A DNA stretch of 64,000 nt from Steromphala cineraria. Lineage: Eukaryota > Mollusca > Gastropoda > Trochida > Trochidae. The position numbers were made by a program, and so were the translations under genes. Positions 42,201-48,200 of this stretch are shown here, piece by piece. The DNA is taken from NCBI GenBank assembly GCA_916613615.1, contig OU744723.1, forward strand, positions 28,217,296 through 28,281,295, written 5' to 3'. The notes under the pieces were generated by a model. The model did no database searches and had not been told where the DNA came from. It saw only the letters and a list, made by a program, of their open reading frames with translations. The first letter of the stretch is position 1, and every line of letters begins with the position of its first letter.

Positions 42201-45200
42201 TGTTCACAATGTATCTCCTCTGTTTCTCAAAGTCAAGTAGCCTCGTTGTCTCTACGTAGCCTAGTTTGGGCACCGGAATAAAGAAATAATTGTATCCGTC
42301 CAAATCCTGAAAAATTAAAATATTTAAGAAGTTACATCCAAAACAATAAACATGACACACCACTATCGTATATTGTCTAAAGTAAAGCCTCCGCCACGCC
42401 TGGTAAAATGTAAATGCACTGTTCGTTTCCAGAACACATTGGCCAAATGTAATGTAAATCGTATACTTCTGAGTTCAAGGAGCACAGGAGCACACCAAGT
42501 CATGACATGCTCCTCTAAATGCGAATGATCCTGGTTAGATGTTCATTTATTTGTGGAAAATTTCAAGTTTTAAAAATATCATGATAACGAGCAATGCATA
42601 GGTACATTCAATATAAGTAATTACCGGATCAGCTGTGTAGGGCTCCACACTGAACTGCATATCCTTGTTCTGTCCGATGTCTAGATCAGTGGCTGACACC
42701 TGGTACACCGGCCATCCCGGCAGTCGGAGCTGCAAGAGTTACAGACATCGTGTGAGTACACTACCATCTGTATGAGCTAAGACATGGGTCATTGGCAGGG
42801 TGGATATCGTGTGAGTACATTACCATCTGTATGACCTAAGACAGGGGTCATCGGCAGGGTGGATATCGTCTGAGTACATTACCATCTGTATGACCTAAGA
42901 CATTGGTCATTGGCAGGGTGGATATCGTGTGAGTACACTACCATCTGTATGACCCAAGACAGGGGTCATCGGCAGGGTGGATATCGTGTGAGTACACTAC
43001 CATCTGTATGACCTAAGACATTGGTCATTGGCAGGGTGGATATCGTGTGAGTGCACTACCACCTGTACAAGCTAAGACAGGGTCATTGGCAGGGTGGATA
43101 TCGTGTGAGTACACTACCATCTGTATGACCCAAGACAGGGGTCATTGGCAGGTAGGATATCGTGTGAGTACATTACCATCTGTATGACCCAAGACAGGGG
43201 TCATTGGCAGGGTGGATATCGTGTGAGTACACTACCACCTGTATGAGCTAAGACGGGAGTCATTGGCAGGGTGGATATCGTGTGAGTACATTACCATCTG
43301 TATGATCTAAGACAGGGGTCATTGGCAGGGTGGATATCGTGTGAGTACATTACCATCTGTATGAGCTAAGACAAGGGTCATTGGCAGGGTGGATATCGTG
43401 TGAGTACACTACCATCTGTATGAGCTAAGACAAGGGTCATTGGCAGGGTGGATATCGTGTGAGTACATTACCTTCTGTATGAGCTAAGACAAGGGTCATT
43501 GGCAGGGTGGATATCGTGTGAGTACACTACCATCTGTATGAGCTAAGACAAGGGTCATTGGCAGGGTGGATATCGTGTGAGTACATTACCTTCTGTATGA
43601 GCTAAGACAAGGGTCATTGACAGGGTGGATATCGTGTGAGTACATTACCTTCTGTATGAGCTAAGACAAGGGTCATTGGCAGGGTGGATATCGTGTGAGT
43701 ACATTACCTTCTGTATGAGCTAAGACAAGGGTCATTGGCAGGGTGGATATCGTGTGAGTACATTACCATCTGTATGAGCTAAGACAAGGGTCATCGGCAG
43801 GGTGGATATCGTGTGAGTGCACTACCATCTGTATGAGCTAAGACAGGAGTCATTGGCAGGGTGGATAACGTGTGAGTACATTACCTTCTGTATGAGCTAA
43901 GACAGGAGTCATCGGCAGGGTGGATATCGTGTGAGTACACTACCATCTGTATGACCTAAGACAGGGGTCATTGGCAGGGTGGATATCGTGTGAGTACATT
44001 ACCTTCTGTATGAGCTAAGACAGGGGTCATTGGCAGGGTGGACATCGTGTGAGTACACTACCACCTGTATAAACTGAGACAGGGGTCATTGGCAGGGTGG
44101 ACATCGTGTGAGTACACTACCACCTGTATAAACTGAGACAGGGGTCATTGGCAGGGTGGATATCGTGTGAGTGCATTACCACCTGTATGAGCTAAGACAG
44201 GGGTCATTGGCAGGGTGGATATCGTGTGAGTGCACTACCACCTGTGTAAGCTAAGACAGGGTCATTGGCAGGGTGGATATCGTGTGAGTACATTACCTTC
44301 TGTATGAGCTAAGACAGGGGTCATTGACAGGGTGGATATCGTGTGAGTGCACTGCCACCTGTGTAAGCTAAGACAGGGTCATTGGCAGGGTGGATATCGT
44401 GTGAGTACATTACCACCTGTATGAGCTAAGACAAGGGTCATTGGCAGGGTGGACATCGTGTGAGTACATTACCATCTGTATAAGCTAAGACAGGGGTCAT
44501 TGGCAGGGTGGATATCGTGTGATTACATTACCATCTGTATGAGCTAAGACAGGGGTCATCGGCAGGGTGGATATCGTGTGAGTACACTACCACCTGTATG
44601 ACCTAAGACAGGGGTCATCGGCAGGGTGGATATCGTGTGAGTACACTACCATCTGTATGAGCTAAGACAAGGGTCATTGGCAGGGTGGATATCGTGTGAG
44701 TGCACTACCACCTGTATGAGCTAAGACAGGGGTCATTGGCAGGGTGGATATCGTGTGAGTGCACTACCACCTGTGTAAGCTAAGACAGGGTCATTGGCAG
44801 GGTGGATATCGTGTGAGTACATTACCATCTGTATAAGCTAAGACAGGGGTCATTGGCAGGGTGGATATCGTGTGAGTACATTACCATCTGTATGACCCAA
44901 GACAGGGGTCATTGGCAGGGTGGATATCGTGTGAGTACACTACCACCTGTATGACCTAAGACAAGGGTCATTGGCAGGGTGGATATCGTTTGAGTACACT
45001 ACCACCTGTATGAGCTAAGACAGGAGTCATTGGCAGGGTGGATATCGTGTGAGTACATTACCATCTGTATGACCTAAGACAGGGGTCATTGGCAGGGTGG
45101 ATATCGTGTGAGTGCACTATCAATCTTTATTTCCGCACTGAAGAGGCCTCAGGCCTATAGTACATTTACATTGATAGTTGGGATATACATGAATAAGTAT

Positions 45201-48200
45201 TTAGTTATTAAAGTGAAATGACATGTTTTCTATAAATCATTGCATTATGGATATACATGGCAAGATTTTGTAATGTATGTTGATTTTTACAACTCATAAG
45301 ACTGTAAAATTTAATTAGATTTGGATGGACATAATAGTACCGTTTAATATATTTGCATCGTAATGAATCATATAATGGACATACAAAGAGAAAATGGTAT
45401 TCATCTTCAACTACATGTAAATTACAAAGTGTACATATCCGGTCTTCTTTTTTAATATTTCTATATCTTCCGTTTTCAATTAATAAATCGTGTGATGAGC
45501 ATCTGAATCTTGCTAGTGATCTTTTATACTTTTGTATATCAACACATGATAAATAAGCTTCATTGAATAAATCATTTTTAAACTGTGAATAATAAAGGCA
45601 TTTACTTGACAGATATGTTTTTTCACACCATGTTTGCATAAATATGTCTTTCAGTCGAACAGTAAGTGACCTAATAAATAAAGGTTCAGATTCTACAAAC
45701 TGTTCAATCCAAATGTTTCCAAAGCCAATAGAAAAAAGAAAACTCTTAACGTTAGATGCCCAATTTCTTTGTCCATTCTTATCATACAGTAACATCATGT
45801 TATAACATTTTTTCGGTATTCTATCATAAGACATTGACAAAAGTTTCAGCCAATATTTAACAGCATTTATAGACGAGTAAATATGTAGCGGAAACCTCCC
45901 CAGTTCCCCATAAACCATAACACTAGGTGTATTTAGTTTCACTCCTAAAAATTTCTTGCATGCAAACAGGTGAATCTTTTCAATAACGTCCGTATTTTGT
46001 AAACCCCATACTTCTGACCCATACAATAATATTGGTTTAATTTTAACATCGAAAATTTTGAAGAAGGTTTGGTATGAGAGACCGCCAAAGATACTTGTTT
46101 GTTTACAAATTCCGATAAATATCTTTTTAGCTTGGGTTGCAGCCTGGTTAAAATGTTTGTCCCAGGAAAGGTTTTTGCTGAAATATACACCCAAATATTT
46201 ATAAAAAGAAATCGTCTCCAGTCGCTGCCCTTTAAATTGCCATGTTTCAGTTTTGGATAATTTCCCCCCATTTTTGAATACCATAACTTTAGATTTGGAT
46301 CTATTCACTGCAAGTTTCCATTCATCGGAATATTTTTCTAATTCATATATTTGTCTCTGTAGACCCAGTACAGTTGACGAAAACAGGATAATATCATCTG
46401 CGAATAATAATAAAAACAATTCCATTATATCTGGGTGGAGCTGTATACCATGGGTACAGTTCTTCCTTATTTGAATGGCCAACTCATTTATGAAGATTGT
46501 AAATAAAAATGGGCTCAAAACGCACCCCTGTCTAACTCCTAAATAACTATTAAAAGTGTCAGATATGTCATTATTATTCTTTACACAAACTTTGACATTC
46601 TCATAGATACTGCTTAATAACTTGTTCATTTTCCTACTCAAACTATGTAATCTTAGTAAATTCCATAACTTGTGCCTTTCAATTGAGTCAAATGCTTTGG
46701 CAAAGTCAACAAAAAACACATAAAATTTGCCCCCCTTTATATTTAGATATTTTTGTATTAAGGTTTGTAGAGTGAAAATATTATCGATAGTTGAATATCC
46801 GTCTCTGAATCCCGCTTGTTCCTCACTTACTTTGTTCAAAGTATCTGCCCAAAAAACTAATCTTTTGTTGATGATATACGTAAATATTTTGCCGAAGATG
46901 CTAAGAAGAGTGATACCTCTGTAATTGTTCATATCTTGCTTACTACCTTGTTTATAAATCGGAACAATAACACCGATCGACCACGCTTCAGGAAAATTCC
47001 CATTTTCTAAAATCACATTGAATATTAATTCCAAATATGGTAGCAAAATATCTGTTGAGTTTTTAAAGAATTCAGGGATAGTATCGTCTATACCCGGAGC
47101 TTTATTACATTTAATATTATGTATACTTTCGAGAATTTCTTCTCTGCTAATAGGTGAATCTAATATCTCATTAACAAACTGCATATCTGTATCTAGCGGT
47201 AATGAAGCTTTGTTTCCATACAATTCTGCGTCAGTTAAAGTATCATTCATATCAGAAGAAGAGAATAAATCCTTGAAGTAGTCATGCCAGTCTTTTATAT
47301 CAATATCATTTGTATTTTGACGATTGCCCAAGCGTTTTAGTTCAGACCAAAATTGTTTGGAATTATTAATACTACCACCTGTATAAGCTAAGATATGGTC
47401 ATTGGCAGGGTGGATATCGTGTGAGTGCACTACCACCTGTATGACCTAAGACAGGGGTCATTGGCAGGGTGGATATCGTGTGAGTGCACTACCACCTGTA
47501 TGAGCTAAGACAGGGGTCATTGGCAGGGTGGATATCGTGTGAGTACACTACCACCTGTATGAGCTAAGACAGGGGTCATTGGCAGGGTGGATATCGTGTG
47601 AGTACATTACCATCTGTATGACCTAAGACAGGGGTCATTGGCAGGGTGGATATCGTGTGAGTGCACTACCACCTGTATAAGCTGAGACAGGGGTCACTGG
47701 CAGGGTGGATAGGACAGAGAGGGAGTTAGTGTTTCTGTTGCTGGGGCAATATTTCAGCTTTCACTAAGGTGTAGCTAGCAGGAGGAGAGATGCTTATCGG
47801 GGGAGCTTGAGGCAGCACACAACTTCAGTCAAGACAAAGGGGGGGGGGGGGGGGGGGGGGTGGGGTGCTTCTCGGGAGGTATTCTCACACAAGTGTTGAG
47901 GCAAATATGCTATTGATCAGAAAATGTAAAAAGAATTTGTATGCAAGAATTACTTAGTTCACAGATGTCACATTGTAAGAGTAACGAAGAAAGGCGTATT
48001 CAGCTTTATATACATATATAAAAAGCACCCCAAAAATTCAAAACTTTAATTGTACTATTGGAACGTTAAGATCATTTGAATATTTCACTCTAAACCTATT
48101 TAACGTAGATTTTGTGAATGGTTTCCTCAATGTTGATAAATTAAGAACATTTGTTTGTCACTTTCATACACCAAACCATCGTTTATCTTGCAACATAATG

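Noticed and set aside
42742..45119. 59-bp array as another splice-junction-derived array
   Set aside because: It begins about 12 bp from the exon 2 acceptor, but the units contain neither the acceptor nor exon bases.
45208..47436. Full-length host gene of 742 codons
   Set aside because: Its N-terminal part is read-through of array units and the rest is a non-LTR reverse transcriptase lacking the endonuclease; a truncated mobile element.
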